Shown: one piece after another, positions 18,444 to 30,400 of the stretch | How the letters are laid out: every line of letters begins with the position of its first letter | How positions within the stretch are numbered: position 1 is the first letter of the stretch | Assembly: GCF_002115785.1 (NCBI RefSeq) | Contig: NZ_JFJY01000011.1 | Location: 1 to 64,000 of the forward strand | Source: Thalassospira sp. MCCC 1A03138 | GTDB lineage: Bacteria; Pseudomonadota; Alphaproteobacteria; Rhodospirillales; Thalassospiraceae | Direction of reading: 5' to 3' | DNA length: 64,000 nucleotides | Position numbers and translations under genes: made by a program | The notes under the pieces: model-generated | The model's database searches: none | What the model was told of the DNA's origin: nothing | Seen by the model: only the letters and a program-made list of their open reading frames with translations

Positions 18444-19397
18444 ATGCAGATCGCTGTCGATTTTTGTCAGCCCTTCACGCTGGATCATTCCAATATTCGC
18501 GGCCGTTTCGCCCGGCTTGGCCCGACGGTGCAGACCATCATCGGTCAGCACAGCTATCCTGCGCTTGCAAATCATCTGCTGGGCGAGATTATCGGGCTGG
18601 CTGTTCTGCTGTCCTCGGCGCTGAAATATGAAGGCCTGTTTACCCTTCAGACCTCGTCTGACGGTCCGATTGGCATGATGGTTGTCGACGTCGATAGCGA
18701 CGGCAACATTCGCGCCTGTGCGCGTGTTGACGAAGACCGCCTCAGCACCATGATTGCGGCCGAAGACGGTGGTGAAGATGCCCTGCGCGGACAGGTGCAC
18801 AAGCTGATGGGGCATGGCCACATCGCCTTCACCGTCGATCAGGGCGGCGATCACGAACGCTATCAGGGTATTGTGTCGCTCGAAGGCAATACGCTTGCGG
18901 AATGCGCCGAGTCCTATTTCCGTCAGTCCGAGCAGATCGAAGCTTCCTTCAAGCTTGAAGTCCATCAGGGCGAACAGGCCAATGACTGGTGGGTTGGTGG
19001 GCTGTTCCTGCAGCGTCTCCCGGCCAGTGCGTCGGGCGAAGCGGCAACTCCGGAAGACGCCGAAAAGATTACCGAGGACTGGAACCGGTCCAAGATCCTG
19101 ATGGCGAGTGCGACCGAAAACGAACTGGTCGATATTTCGCTTTCGGCGCATGACCTGATCTGGCGTCTGTTCCACGATGAAGAACCGCGCGTGTTTGATC
19201 AGACGGCGTTACAGTTCAAATGCCGTTGTTCGCGTCAGAAAATCGAAGGTGCGCTTGTGTCCTATCCGCTTGAAGAACTTTTGGACATGCGCGAACCCGA
19301 TAGCGGCGAAGTCGCGGTTTCCTGCCAGTTCTGCAACACGCGCTATGGCTTCAACGAGGCCGACCTGCGTGCGCTTAAATCCGGCGATGAAGCATAA
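18444..19397 (+). CDS. hslO: Redox-regulated chaperone Hsp33
   Basis: A 317-residue cytoplasmic holdase activated by oxidation. The C-terminal zinc/redox centre is present: LQFKCRCSRQKIEGAL (CxC) and then VSCQFCNTRYGF (CxxC). The N-terminal domain has the family GQHSYPALANHLLGEIIGLA block. ATG 18444 (MQIAVDF) is taken as start because the hydrophobic upstream extension of the frame overlaps the argF terminator. Confidence 0.94.
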   Translation: MQIAVDFCQPFTLDHSNIRGRFARLGPTVQTIIGQHSYPALANHLLGEIIGLAVLLSSALKYEGLFTLQTSSDGPIGMMVVDVDSDGNIRACARVDEDRLSTMIAAEDGGEDALRGQVHKLMGHGHIAFTVDQGGDHERYQGIVSLEGNTLAECAESYFRQSEQIEASFKLEVHQGEQANDWWVGGLFLQRLPASASGEAATPEDAEKITEDWNRSKILMASATENELVDISLSAHDLIWRLFHDEEPRVFDQTALQFKCRCSRQKIEGALVSYPLEELLDMREPDSGEVAVSCQFCNTRYGFNEADLRALKSGDEA

Positions 19398-19452
19398 GTT
19401 GCTGCATCGGCGCGGTTTTTGATTGTCACAGCCTTGCCTTAATCATCAAGCA

Positions 19453-19493
19453 ACGTCACCATGCCCACACAAAGGTATGGTGGCGTTTTTATT
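19453..19493 (+). terminator. Rho-independent terminator after hslO
   Basis: ACGTCACCAT (19453-19462) pairs with ATGGTGGCGT (19477-19486) with one G-U pair, followed by TTTTATTT. It ends 20 bases before the next gene. Confidence 0.8.
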
Positions 19494-19513
19494 TGAGGCA
19501 GGAGAAAGACTTG

Positions 19514-20110
19514 ATGAAGGCATTGTCCATCAATGGAATGCGCGTGGCCCTGGCGGGTGCAGTTGTTGCCCTTCTGGCGGCCTGTACCAGCGCACCGGTG
19601 CAGACCTATCCCGATGTGACCTGGCGCCATCTCGACCCGATTGTATTTGCAGCCGGGCCGATTGAAAAAGTGGCGGCCTATCCGGTCGGGGGTGACAACA
19701 ACCTTGAAAGCTATCTGCCGTTCAGCCTTGGCAAGATGGCGATGAACTGGCCTGATGACCGCATCCAGACGGCAGGCACCAGTGATATTCTGCGTTATAG
19801 CGTGACCGAGGCATCCATCACCTCAAACGCGCTTAAAACCACCAAGGGTTTTTCGGGCGTCTTTACTGATGATCAGTCCGAAAAGGTCGAAATGAAAGTT
19901 TCCGCCAAGCTTGAGGTTCTTGATCCGAATGGCACCCAGAAGGGCGAAGTTGCCGCAACCGCGGTTCGCACCCGGACCCTTGCAGAATCGATGTCCGTCG
20001 CCGAACGTGAAAAGGCGGTCTATGACGAAACCGCAACGCTGCTGATGGACCTTGATCGTGAACTGGAACGCCAGATCAACGCCAATTTGGGACGTTTCCT
20101 CTTGCGCTAA
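19514..20110 (+). CDS. Predicted lipoprotein of unknown function
   Basis: A 198-residue protein with a lipoprotein signal (MKALSINGMRVALAGAVVA then LLAACTSAP; lipobox LAAC near residue 24). The mature part is alpha/beta without a recognised motif: a central region (PFSLGKMAMNWPDDRIQTAG), a VKMKVSAKLEVLD-like strand pair and a C-terminal amphipathic helix (LLMDLDRELERQINANLGRF). ATG 19514 follows GGAGAAAG. It is probably anchored in the outer or inner membrane facing the periplasm; no function is assigned. Confidence 0.75.
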   Translation: MKALSINGMRVALAGAVVALLAACTSAPVQTYPDVTWRHLDPIVFAAGPIEKVAAYPVGGDNNLESYLPFSLGKMAMNWPDDRIQTAGTSDILRYSVTEASITSNALKTTKGFSGVFTDDQSEKVEMKVSAKLEVLDPNGTQKGEVAATAVRTRTLAESMSVAEREKAVYDETATLLMDLDRELERQINANLGRFLLR

Positions 20111-20136
20111 GGCGCCGGGCATAGCGATCTAATCAG

Positions 20137-20172
20137 AACCCCGATGGTCATCCTGCCATCGGGGTTTTCTTT
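20137..20172 (+). terminator. Rho-independent terminator after the lipoprotein gene
   Basis: AACCCCGATGG (20137-20147) pairs with CCATCGGGGTT (20156-20166), followed by TTCTTTCT. Confidence 0.85.
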
Positions 20173-20184
20173 CTCACATATCCG

Positions 20185-20214
20185 CAAAAGAAAACCCCGG
20201 CACATTGGCCGGGG
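20185..20214 (-). terminator. Rho-independent terminator after usp
   Basis: CCCCGGC (20195-20201) and GCCGGGG (20208-20214) form the stem; on the minus strand TTTTCTTTTG follows. It ends the sulP-usp transcript and faces the plus-strand terminator next to it. Confidence 0.8.
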
Positions 20215-20245
20215 CTCTATGTCGGATCGCTTTGCGATGTGAGCT

Positions 20246-21100
20246 TTAGCGGAACATCATTACCGGCACATGGCAGGACCGAACCATTTCGGTGGTGGTG
20301 CTGCCGATGATCAGGTTGCGGATGCGCGAATGGCCGTATGCGCCCATGATCAGAAGGTCGATGCCATCCGCCTCAATCCGGCTTTTGATCACGTCTTCAG
20401 GTTCACCGGCCTCGAAACCGGCGTCAACATCGTACCCTGCCTTGCGCAAAATGGTCGCCGCGTCATCAAGCTTTTCCTGAAGGCTATCTGTTGGTTTGCC
20501 AACGCACAGCAAGACGCACGGAAGTCCGGTAAACAGCTTGCCACCCGCAATGTGGCGTACGGCCTTCATCGCACTTTCGCCGCCGTCAAACGCAATCAGG
20601 AACTTGTTGATCGGCTTGAATGCGCGCGATGCGACCAGAACCGGTTTGGTCGCGGACCGGACAACCCGTTCAAGATTTGATCCCAGATGCAGTTTGGCAA
20701 AATCGGCGGCCTCGCCCCGCTTGCCAATGATGATCAGGTCGGCATCGCCTTCAAACTCACCAATCGCATCAATCAGATCGCCATGGCGAAGTTTGGTCGA
20801 AACCGATGAAAGTCCGGCTTCTTCAAGGCCCGATTTGGCTTCTTCAAGCAACAGCCGCCCGCGTTTCAGCTCCAGCTTGGCCTTCTGTTCATCAAGGTCG
20901 GCCAGTTCCTGCAAAAGGGCGCTACGTGCACCAAGTTTGAGGTTACCACTAAGGTCGGCGGGTTCGGAGCCCACGCCGCGACGGCCCAGCACATGCATCA
21001 GCTCAACCGATGCTTCGTTGCGTTTGGCTACCCAGCAGGTCAGGTCGCGAACGCTTTGCGAATAGCCCGATCCATCGATCAGTGCGATCAGATGTGTCAT
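20246..21100 (-). CDS. Tandem-domain universal stress protein (UspA family)
   Basis: A 284-residue cytoplasmic protein made of two Usp domains (about 1-150 and 155-284). The second ends with LLIMGAYGHSRIRNLIIGST, the GxxGxH-x9-GS(T) nucleotide-binding motif; the first has LIIIGKRGEAADFAKLHLGS, a diverged version. It is 12 bases downstream of sulP on the same strand, a pairing suggesting control or support of the transporter. Confidence 0.9.
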   Translation of the reverse strand: MTHLIALIDGSGYSQSVRDLTCWVAKRNEASVELMHVLGRRGVGSEPADLSGNLKLGARSALLQELADLDEQKAKLELKRGRLLLEEAKSGLEEAGLSSVSTKLRHGDLIDAIGEFEGDADLIIIGKRGEAADFAKLHLGSNLERVVRSATKPVLVASRAFKPINKFLIAFDGGESAMKAVRHIAGGKLFTGLPCVLLCVGKPTDSLQEKLDDAATILRKAGYDVDAGFEAGEPEDVIKSRIEADGIDLLIMGAYGHSRIRNLIIGSTTTEMVRSCHVPVMMFR

Positions 21101-21112
21101 TGAACGTTCCCC

Positions 21113-22603
21113 TTAGTGGCCCATCAGGCGTTCAAGCGCGCCGGGCTTGTCATGGATCGCCAGCTTATCAACAATTGTCTCGCTGGCTTCATTGAGACCG
21201 ATCAACTCGACCTCGGCTCCCTCACGGCGGAATTTCAGCACGACCATATCAAGGGCCGCAACACTTGAAATGTCCCAGATATGGGCGTGGCTGACATCAA
21301 TCGTGACTTTATCAAGTGCCTCGCGGAAATCGAATGCCTTGGTGAAATCCTCGACCGAGGCAAAGAAAATCTGCCCGCGCACTTCATAGGTCCGCTGCGT
21401 GCCATCGTCTGAAAGCGTGCTGGTAACCCGAAAGATCTGCGCGATTTTCCATGCAAAAAATATCCCGGAAAGCAAAACACCGATCAGTACGCCAATTGCA
21501 AGGTTATGCGTGCCGACCACGGTTACGACGGTTGCCAGCATCACGATGGATGAACTGCGTGGATGTTCGCGCAGGTTCTTGATCGAAGACCAGCTGAATG
21601 TCCCGATTGATACCATGATCATGATCGCGACGAGTGCTGCCATCGGAATGATCGCCACCAGATCGCCCAGAACCACAATCAGGATCAGAAGGAAAATACC
21701 GGCAAGGAAGGTCGAAAGGCGGCACCGCCCACCCGATTTCACGTTGATTACCGACTGGCCGATCATCGCACAACCAGCCATGCCACCGATGAAACCGGTA
21801 AAGAAGTTGGCAATCCCCTGACCATAGCATTCGCGAATGCGGTTTGACGGTGTATCGGTCAGCTCGTCGACGATCTGCGCGGTCATCAGGCTTTCGAGAA
21901 GCCCGACCGCCGCGACCGCCGCCGAATAGGGCAGAATGATCAGGAAGGTATCAAGGTTCAGCGGCACATTAGGCAGATAAATCGCCGGGAAGGCATCAGG
22001 CAATGCGCCCATATCACCGACCGTGCGCAAATCACCATCAATAAACAGCGACAGGATCGTCAGAACGATAATGCAGATCAGTGGCGAGGGGACAATTTTC
22101 GTGATCCGCGGGAACAGGTAAATAATTGCAAGGCCACCGGCAACCATCACATAGGTCATGATGCTGACATTGGTCAGTTCCGGAAGCTGCGCCATGAAAA
22201 TCAGAATGGCAAGCGCGTTGACAAAGCCCGTCATCACCGATTTCGAGACAAACCGCATCAGGTTTCCAAGCCGAAGCGCCCCGGCCAGCATCTGGATCAC
22301 CCCGGCAAGCACGGTTGCCGCCAGCAGGTAATCAAGCCCGTGATCGCGTACAAGCGAGCCCATCAAAACGGCGGTTGCCGCGGTCGCGGCCGAAATCATG
22401 CCCGGGCGTCCGCCAAAGATCGCGGTAATCACCGCAATCGAAAAGGATGCATAAAGCCCGACCTTGGGATCTACCCCTGCAATGATCGAAAAGGCAATGG
22501 CTTCGGGGATAAGTGCAAGTGCCACCACAAGGCCTGAAAGCACATCACCACGGATATTGCCAAGCCATTCGGCTCGCAAACGCGGAAGGAAATCGGTATT
22601 CAC
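21113..22603 (-). CDS. SulP-family anion transporter with STAS domain
   Basis: A 496-residue inner-membrane transporter. The N-terminal [20 protein letters not shown] is the SulP signature, followed by about 10-12 helices and a C-terminal cytoplasmic STAS domain (about 390-496, with [20 protein letters not shown]). SulP proteins move sulfate, bicarbonate or C4-dicarboxylates with Na+ or H+. GTG 22603 is preferred as start because ACGGAG sits 7 bases before it; the longer frame would need TTG at 22621. Confidence 0.9.
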   Translation of the reverse strand: MNTDFLPRLRAEWLGNIRGDVLSGLVVALALIPEAIAFSIIAGVDPKVGLYASFSIAVITAIFGGRPGMISAATAATAVLMGSLVRDHGLDYLLAATVLAGVIQMLAGALRLGNLMRFVSKSVMTGFVNALAILIFMAQLPELTNVSIMTYVMVAGGLAIIYLFPRITKIVPSPLICIIVLTILSLFIDGDLRTVGDMGALPDAFPAIYLPNVPLNLDTFLIILPYSAAVAAVGLLESLMTAQIVDELTDTPSNRIRECYGQGIANFFTGFIGGMAGCAMIGQSVINVKSGGRCRLSTFLAGIFLLILIVVLGDLVAIIPMAALVAIMIMVSIGTFSWSSIKNLREHPRSSSIVMLATVVTVVGTHNLAIGVLIGVLLSGIFFAWKIAQIFRVTSTLSDDGTQRTYEVRGQIFFASVEDFTKAFDFREALDKVTIDVSHAHIWDISSVAALDMVVLKFRREGAEVELIGLNEASETIVDKLAIHDKPGALERLMGH

Positions 22604-22790
22604 AGAATTTCTCCGTATCAAACAGCCCAGTCTGTCCCCGGGGCTGGAGTATCATGTGGCGGCATGAAAGCCGTCCCTAGCGGTCAGTGTTGCAATGCAG
22701 AAGGCTGTACCTATACCAATTTAAAATATGGCACAACCGCAGGGGACGTTATCCGTGCAGCGTATTTTTCGCGGAATGACACAGAAAGCG

Positions 22791-22822
22791 AAAAAACCCG
22801 CCGAAATGTCGGCGGGTTTTGT
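22791..22822 (-). terminator. Rho-independent terminator after acs
   Basis: AACCCGCCGA (22795-22804) pairs with TCGGCGGGTT (22809-22818) around a four-base loop; six T follow on the minus strand. The remaining sulP-acs intergenic stretch (22604-22790) holds no recognised gene. Confidence 0.85.
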
Positions 22823-22859
22823 CCTGAAGTCCTGATCGGTCTGAATTGCGCAGATCCGT

Positions 22860-24806
<1,947 letters not shown>

Positions 24807-25340
24807 ATGTGGCCTCTTGTTCGTTTCCTGTTGTCTGTACGTTCGCACCGGTTACCTGCCCGCTGAAAGGTCTTTGGGCCGGTGCGATATTCTTGTGCGT
24901 TTCAGGTACCGGTTTTCGCAGTCGCAATAATTGGTGCTGGACAACCGAACGGGCGATGCAAGATCATCCGGTCGATATGGCGTAAATCGTTTCCTGTCGC
25001 TTGCGCCCTATGCTAGTGCGCTGATGGATTTCAGGGAATACAACTTAAGGCGGGGGGCAAAATGGCGCGCAACTGCCGCGGCACCGTCCTGATTTCCCTG
25101 CCTTGCGTTTGGATGCATTGTTGCAACACAACCAATCCATCCCTGCAATCCTGTCTGGATGCTGACAAACGAGCATTCCCTGAAGTAGGTAATTGAAACA
25201 TAGTGATATTATTGCGATTTCGCCAGTCACGATCTGACGTTTTGCGACGTTTCACAGCGATATATCAAATCGGTTGCGTTCTGGATTTAATGGAACAAAA
25301 CAGATACAAAGAAATCAGGTTATAACCAAACGGTGGGAAT
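24807..25340. other. Intergenic region between acs and rmuC
   Basis: This 534-base divergent spacer must hold the promoters of acs (minus) and rmuC (plus). No convincing gene, hairpin terminator or long repeat was found; small open frames here lack ribosome sites and family-like sequence. Confidence 0.5.
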
Positions 25341-26801
25341 ATGGATCCGATCTCTCTTGCAGCGGGCGCAATTGCGGCACTTGTCGTCGCACTGGTTTTC
25401 AGTGTGCTGATGGTCAAACGCACCAAAGAAGCCGTGATGGCAGAGGCAGAGTCGCGAACCGCCTTGCTGGCAGCACAACTCGATCAGGTCGATGCAGCCC
25501 GGCGTGAACTGGCAAACGAATTGGCAACCACGCGTAACCGGCTTTCCGAAGAATCTGAAAAGCGCGCCATTGCCGAAACCAGACTGGAAAAGGAACGCGA
25601 GGCCACCACCGAAAAGCTCGCAATGCTTGATGATGCGCGCACCAAACTGCTTGATAGCTTCAAGGCATTGTCGTCTGACGCGCTTAAAGTCAACAATGAC
25701 GAGTTCATGAAGCTGGCGCGTGAGAATTTCTCGCGCATGCAGGAAGGGGCCAAAGGCGATCTGGAAAAGCGCCAGCAGGCCATCGACAGCCTCGTCAAAC
25801 CGATTCAGGAACGTTTGCAGGCGTTTGATACCAAGGTCAACGAACTGGAAAATTCGCGCAAGGAAGCTTACGGCGAATTGCGTAATCAGGTCGGTCAGCT
25901 GGTTGAATCGCAAAGCCGTCTGTCCAAGGAAACCCAGACGCTAAGCTCTGCCCTGCGGTCTAGTTCGTCGGTATCAGGCAAATGGGGTGAATTGCAGCTG
26001 CGCCGGATCGTTGAGCTGGCCGGCATGCTCAAACATTGCGATTTCGAAGAACAGGTGCATTTCAATACCGATGAAGGCGCGCAGAAGCCCGATATGGTCA
26101 TTCATCTGCCGGGTGGTAAAAACATCGTTGTCGATGCCAAGGCCCCGACATCGGCCTATCTTGAGGCGATCGATGAAAAGCACGACGACATCCGTCGCGA
26201 GGCCCTGATGGGCACCTATGTGACCAATGTGCGCAAGGTGATTTCCGACCTGTCAAAAAAATCCTATTGGAAATCGGTCGATTCGCCCGAATTTGTTGTT
26301 CTGTTTCTGCCCGGCGAAAGCTTCTTTTCGGCGGCCCTTGAACGAGACCCCCGCCTGATCGAAGACAGTTTCCGCGATGGTGTCATTCTGGCTACCCCGA
26401 CAACCTTGTTGGGACTTCTGAAGGCGGTGGCTTATGGCTGGCGCCAGGAAGCCCTGGCCGAAAATGCCCGCGATATCAGCGAAATCGGTCAGCAGCTTTT
26501 TGATCGCCTGGGGACTCTTGCCAAAAACTTTGCCTTGATGGGCAAGTCGCTTGAAAGCACGGTCAAAAACTACAACAAGACTCTTGGCACGCTTGAAGGA
26601 ACGGTTCTGGTTTCAGCGCGCAAGCTCAAGGAAAAGCATATCGTTGCCGACGACCGCGCCATCGAAGAACCACTTCATGCGGAAACCCATGTCCGCGAAA
26701 TCACCAAAACCGAATTGCTTGGCGCACCTTCTGATGTTTTGACGGCCCAAACCGATGATGATGACGATGAAACGCCCCATACCGGTACCGATCATGGGTG
26801 A
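25341..26801 (+). CDS. rmuC: DNA recombination protein RmuC
   Basis: A 486-residue protein: N-terminal membrane helix (about 6-26), long coiled coil (about 30-200), then the RmuC nuclease-like domain containing KPDMVIHLPGGKNIVVDAKA, a PD-(D/E)xK-type core, and LATPTTLLGLLKAVAYGWRQ, the strongest family motif. RmuC limits inversions at short inverted repeats. The tail has a run of acidic residues (TDDDDDE). Confidence 0.93.
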   Translation: MDPISLAAGAIAALVVALVFSVLMVKRTKEAVMAEAESRTALLAAQLDQVDAARRELANELATTRNRLSEESEKRAIAETRLEKEREATTEKLAMLDDARTKLLDSFKALSSDALKVNNDEFMKLARENFSRMQEGAKGDLEKRQQAIDSLVKPIQERLQAFDTKVNELENSRKEAYGELRNQVGQLVESQSRLSKETQTLSSALRSSSSVSGKWGELQLRRIVELAGMLKHCDFEEQVHFNTDEGAQKPDMVIHLPGGKNIVVDAKAPTSAYLEAIDEKHDDIRREALMGTYVTNVRKVISDLSKKSYWKSVDSPEFVVLFLPGESFFSAALERDPRLIEDSFRDGVILATPTTLLGLLKAVAYGWRQEALAENARDISEIGQQLFDRLGTLAKNFALMGKSLESTVKNYNKTLGTLEGTVLVSARKLKEKHIVADDRAIEEPLHAETHVREITKTELLGAPSDVLTAQTDDDDDETPHTGTDHG

Positions 26802-26836
26802 GTTGCACGTTAATCGCGTTAATATGGGGCTGTTGC

Positions 26837-26887
26837 TTGACTAACCTGCGACGAAACCTTATCTCGAAGCGCTGATTTCGCTATAAT
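26837..26887 (+). promoter_or_regulatory. Possible promoters of def-fmt
   Basis: TTGACT (26837-26842) with TATCTC (26860-26865) at 17 bases, and a separate perfect TATAAT (26882-26887) with only a weak -35, lie upstream of def. Either could start the def-fmt-GNAT transcript. Confidence 0.4.
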
Positions 26888-26926
26888 GCGATGAACGCAT
26901 AGATTTCCAGACCGGACAAAAGACAC

Positions 26927-27445
26927 ATGGCCCTGCGCGACATTCTCATTGTTCCCGATCCCCGCCTCAAGCAGGAATGCGAAGAGGTGGCAGAGGTGAA
27001 TGACGAAATCCGTGAATTGCTCGATGACATGCTTGAAACCATGTATGCGGCACCGGGTATCGGACTTGCCGCGCCCCAGATCGGCGTGATGAAGCGTGTG
27101 GTTGTCATGGATGTGTCCGATGACAAGGACAAACCCCAGCCGCTGAAACTCGTGAACCCGGAAATCATCTGGGAATCCGAGGATACATCGGTTTATCAGG
27201 AAGGCTGCCTGTCGATCCCGGAACAATATGCCGATGTCGAACGCCCTGCCGAAGTTGGCCTGCGCTATCTGGATGAAAACGGCAAGGAGCATGAAATTGA
27301 GGCCGATGGCCTGCTCGCCACCTGCATCCAGCATGAACTTGATCACCTTGATGGCATTCTGTTCACGGATTATCTCAGTGCGCTCAAGCGCAACATGATC
27401 CTGAAAAAAGTGCAGAAGCTGCAAAAGACGAAAAAGTCTGCCTGA
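26927..27445 (+). CDS. def: Peptide deformylase
   Basis: A 172-residue iron/zinc enzyme that removes the formyl group from new proteins. The three signature motifs GIGLAAPQIG, EGCLSIPE (metal Cys) and QHELDHLDG (HExxH) are intact. It precedes fmt, its functional counterpart, by 161 bases with a terminator-like hairpin in between. Confidence 0.97.
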   Translation: MALRDILIVPDPRLKQECEEVAEVNDEIRELLDDMLETMYAAPGIGLAAPQIGVMKRVVVMDVSDDKDKPQPLKLVNPEIIWESEDTSVYQEGCLSIPEQYADVERPAEVGLRYLDENGKEHEIEADGLLATCIQHELDHLDGILFTDYLSALKRNMILKKVQKLQKTKKSA

Positions 27446-27469
27446 TCAGAAACGCATCACAGAATTCAG

Positions 27470-27496
27470 GGGCCGGATTTTCCGGCCCTTTTGTTT
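27470..27496 (+). terminator. Terminator or attenuator between def and fmt
   Basis: GGGCCGGA (27470-27477) pairs with TCCGGCCC (27481-27488) around a TTT loop, followed by TTTTGTTTT. It may partly separate def from fmt expression. Confidence 0.7.
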
Positions 27497-27606
27497 TGGA
27501 AATCTGACAATGCGGTCGCCTGCCTTTTAAGGCTTGGCTTGTCATTTGGCCAAGATAACGCCAAATTGCCGCCAACCACCTGATTGATGACGATAGGACG
27601 TGACCG

Positions 27607-28536
27607 ATGACCAAGCTGCGCATTGCCTTTATGGGAACCCCGGATTTCGCCCTTGTGGCACTTAAGCAACTGGTCGCAGCCGGTCATGATGTTGTCTGTG
27701 TCTATTCCCAGCCGCCCCGTCCTGCCGGTCGCGGGCAAAAGGAAACGCCGACCCCGGTTCATGCATGGGCGCAAGAACAGGGGATCGAGGTCCGCACGCC
27801 TGTTTCCCTGAAATCAGACGAGCAGAAAAAGGCCTTTGCCGACCTTGATCTCGATGTTGCGGTGGTCGCGGCCTATGGCCTGATCCTGCCAAAGGCTATT
27901 CTCGATGCGCCGAAATATGGCTGCCTGAACATCCACGCATCCCTTCTGCCGCGCTGGCGTGGGGCGGCCCCGATCCAGCGCGCCATACTGGCGGGGGATG
28001 ACAAGACCGGTGTGACCATCATGCAGATGGATGTCGGGCTTGATACCGGTGACATGCTGTTGGTCGGTGATATTCCGATCACGTCCGAAACTTATGCCAA
28101 TGCCCTGCATGACGATCTTGCCGAGCTGGGGGGCAAAATGATTGTCGAAGCGCTTGAAAAGCTTCCGCTTGGCGGATTACGGGCAACCAAACAGCCTGAA
28201 GACGGCGTGACATACGCTGCCAAGCTTGAAAAATCCGAGGCAAAGCTTGATTTCACCGATGATGCTGCGGCACTTGAACGCAAGATCCGCGCATTTACCC
28301 CATGGCCGGGTGCCTATTTCGAATTCGGCAAGGAACGTATCAAGGTGCAGGCTGCCATCGTTACCGATCAATCCGGTCCGGCAGGCACCATCCTTGACGA
28401 TCATCTGACGATTGCATGCGGTAGCGGCGCCCTGCGCCCGACCCGTATTCAACGGCCGGGCAAGGCGGTTATGGATACCGATGCCGTTCTGCGAGGCTAT
28501 GACAAGCTTGCCAAGGGCGTTGTCTTACAGGGTTAG
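27607..28536 (+). CDS. fmt: Methionyl-tRNA formyltransferase
   Basis: A 309-residue enzyme that formylates initiator Met-tRNA using 10-formyl-THF. The N-terminal [18 protein letters not shown] and the catalytic [20 protein letters not shown] motif (Asn/His) are intact, with a C-terminal tRNA-binding domain (about 205-309). A GNAT gene follows after 4 bases. Confidence 0.97.
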   Translation: MTKLRIAFMGTPDFALVALKQLVAAGHDVVCVYSQPPRPAGRGQKETPTPVHAWAQEQGIEVRTPVSLKSDEQKKAFADLDLDVAVVAAYGLILPKAILDAPKYGCLNIHASLLPRWRGAAPIQRAILAGDDKTGVTIMQMDVGLDTGDMLLVGDIPITSETYANALHDDLAELGGKMIVEALEKLPLGGLRATKQPEDGVTYAAKLEKSEAKLDFTDDAAALERKIRAFTPWPGAYFEFGKERIKVQAAIVTDQSGPAGTILDDHLTIACGSGALRPTRIQRPGKAVMDTDAVLRGYDKLAKGVVLQG

Positions 28537-28540
28537 GTCT

Positions 28541-29056
28541 ATGGAAATGGTATTCGACATTCGCAAAGCCACCAATCGGGATGGTGATCAGATCGCGACC
28601 CTGATTGCGGACGTCTTTGCTGATTATCCCGGTTGCATCTTTGATCGTGCGGGCGAGTTTTCCGAACTTGATGCCATCGCTGATGATTTTAGTGCTGATC
28701 ACGGCTGCATCTGGGTGGTCGAGGGGCATGGGCGTGTCCTGGGATGCCTTGGCATCAAATACGATCCGGCGCAAAAGCAGGCGGAATTGCACAAGGTCTA
28801 TCTGGATCGCGCCACCCGCGGGCAGGGCGTTGCACAACGCATGCTGACAAAGGCCCTTGATTGGCTGGTGCAAACCCATCCCGATTGCACCGAACTTGTC
28901 CTTTGGACCGATACACGGTTTGAAGCCGGGCATCGCTTTTATGAAAAATGCGAGTTCACCCGAACTGGCGAAACCCGCATTCTTGATGATCTTAGTGCCT
29001 CGTCGGAATACCGGTTCAAAGCTCGACCGAACGATGTTCTGCTTCGGATTACCTGA
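28541..29056 (+). CDS. GNAT-family N-acetyltransferase
   Basis: A 171-residue protein with the GNAT acetyl-CoA motif A (HKVYLDRATRGQGVAQRMLT, Q/R-x-x-G-x-G/A form) and motif B (GHRFYEKCEFTRTG). The start at 28541 (MEMVFDIRKATNRDG) is 4 bases after the fmt stop, so it is probably co-transcribed with fmt. The acceptor is unknown. An alternative start at 28547 is possible. Confidence 0.85.
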   Translation: MEMVFDIRKATNRDGDQIATLIADVFADYPGCIFDRAGEFSELDAIADDFSADHGCIWVVEGHGRVLGCLGIKYDPAQKQAELHKVYLDRATRGQGVAQRMLTKALDWLVQTHPDCTELVLWTDTRFEAGHRFYEKCEFTRTGETRILDDLSASSEYRFKARPNDVLLRIT

Positions 29057-29068
29057 CCGTTTGCGAAC

Positions 29069-30064
29069 TCAGCTTTGCTGTCCGGTAACGGGGGCTGTAA
29101 TGGCCTTGGTTTCGGTAACGGCTTCGGGTTTGCGGACCGAACGCGCATCGCGCAGGCCCAGTTCCCATGGCGGGATCGGGGTGAATTTTTCGGCCAGAAA
29201 GTCTACAAAGGCACGAACCTTTGGTGACAGGTGACGTTTGTGTGGATACACAGCTGAAATCCAGGCCAGATCGTGAACATATTCCGTCAGAACCGGCGTC
29301 AGGCGGCCTGCACGGATATCTTCATGGACCAGATATTCCGCCAGTCGCGCCATGCCCAGTCCGGCAACGACTGCTTCGTGCAATGCGTCACCGTCATTGG
29401 CGGAAAAGCTGCCCTGTGCGCGGAATGAAACATGGCCTTCGGGGGTATCGAAATGCCAGTCGTTAAAGCTTTCGCGCGATGACAGATGCAGACAGTCGTG
29501 GTTTTCAAGTTCCTGTGGTTTACGCGGAATACCGTTCTTTTCCAGATATTCCGGCGATGCGACGATCATGCGGCGGTTGACCGCATATTTGCGTGCGATC
29601 AGGGATGAATCTTCAAGCGCGGACAGGCGAATCGCCAGATCGTAACCATCGTTGACCAGATCGGTGAATTTATCATCCAGCGTCAATTCAATCCTTACAT
29701 CGGGATAACGCGCCAGAAATTCCGGAATCAGCGGCACGACCTGATATTTGGTGAAGGCCACCGATGCGTTGATACGTAACGTTCCGCGCGGGGCTGCGTA
29801 AAGCTGGGTTACGACTTCTTCAGCTTCTTCGATCTCGTTTAGGATCGTGCGGGCGCGCTCGTAAAAGGCACGGCCTTCTTCCGTCAGGCTAAGCTGGCGG
29901 GTGGTGCGCATCAAAAGACGCGCGCCAAGCCTGTCTTCAAGGCGCGAAATGTATTTTGAAACCGCCGAAGGTGACAGACGCATGGTCCGTGCAGCAGCTG
30001 AAAAGCTGCCTTCTTCAACGGCATGGACAAAGATTTCCATTTCTGCGGCGCGATCCATCGGCAT
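29069..30064 (-). CDS. LysR-family transcriptional regulator
   Basis: A 331-residue regulator of the CrgA/AaeR-like LysR subgroup. The winged helix reads MEIFVHAVEEGSFSAAARTM and continues LSPSAVSKYISRLEDRLGAR. The effector domain spans about 95-300, and a 30-residue tail follows. It is divergent from the small-protein/RNA locus at 30.2 kb. GCATATT occurs twice as a direct repeat in the spacer (around 30078 and 30101), a possible binding region. Target genes are unknown. Confidence 0.88.
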   Translation of the reverse strand: MPMDRAAEMEIFVHAVEEGSFSAAARTMRLSPSAVSKYISRLEDRLGARLLMRTTRQLSLTEEGRAFYERARTILNEIEEAEEVVTQLYAAPRGTLRINASVAFTKYQVVPLIPEFLARYPDVRIELTLDDKFTDLVNDGYDLAIRLSALEDSSLIARKYAVNRRMIVASPEYLEKNGIPRKPQELENHDCLHLSSRESFNDWHFDTPEGHVSFRAQGSFSANDGDALHEAVVAGLGMARLAEYLVHEDIRAGRLTPVLTEYVHDLAWISAVYPHKRHLSPKVRAFVDFLAEKFTPIPPWELGLRDARSVRKPEAVTETKAITAPVTGQQS

Positions 30065-30143
30065 GTTTCCTATTTATGACGCATATTCACAAGTAATGTG
30101 CATATTGAGGTAATTCTCTTCTGCCGTAAAGGAAATTAGATTG

Positions 30144-30178
30144 GGTTCATCAAACGCGACACGTTGTCGCAATGAACC
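30144..30178 (+). promoter_or_regulatory. Leader stem-loop ahead of the 60-residue small protein
   Basis: GGTTCAT (30144-30150) pairs with ATGAACC (30172-30178), and inside it GCGACA (30156-30161) pairs with TGTCGC (30165-30170) around a CGT loop. The two-tier hairpin ends 9 bases before the AAAGGAGG ribosome site, so it may be a 5' leader structure or a DNA operator. Confidence 0.5.
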
Positions 30179-30200
30179 AAATTCTCAAAGGAGGTCTGCC

Positions 30201-30383
30201 ATGACCACTTATGCTGACATCACCAAGCTGAACATCAAAACCAGCGAGATTGAAGCTGGCGTGCGCAAAGGCCAACAGCTTCGCGCTGAATATATCGGCA
30301 GCCTGTTCCGCAGCCTGTTCAAAGGCTCTGACAAGTCCGCCGACATCAAGCATCCGGCTGGCACCGTTGGCGGTGCTGCCTAA
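30201..30383 (+). CDS. Small 60-residue protein upstream of anti-SD hairpins
   Basis: The frame starts at ATG 30201 behind AAAGGAGGTCTGCC, the strongest ribosome binding site noticed in the window. The protein begins MTTYADITKLNIKTSEIEAG and is basic and helical, with an amphipathic AEYIGSLFRSLFKG segment near residues 34-47 and a Gly/Ala-rich tail. It has no Cys and no signal peptide. Similar tiny, basic alphaproteobacterial proteins (DUF1127 and RSP_7527-like) sit directly upstream of CcsR-type small RNAs. Membership of either family is not proven here. Upstream codons to 30141 are open but lie in the leader hairpin. Confidence 0.75.
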   Translation: MTTYADITKLNIKTSEIEAGVRKGQQLRAEYIGSLFRSLFKGSDKSADIKHPAGTVGGAA

Positions 30384-30400
30384 TTGACGACCTCGCGGTC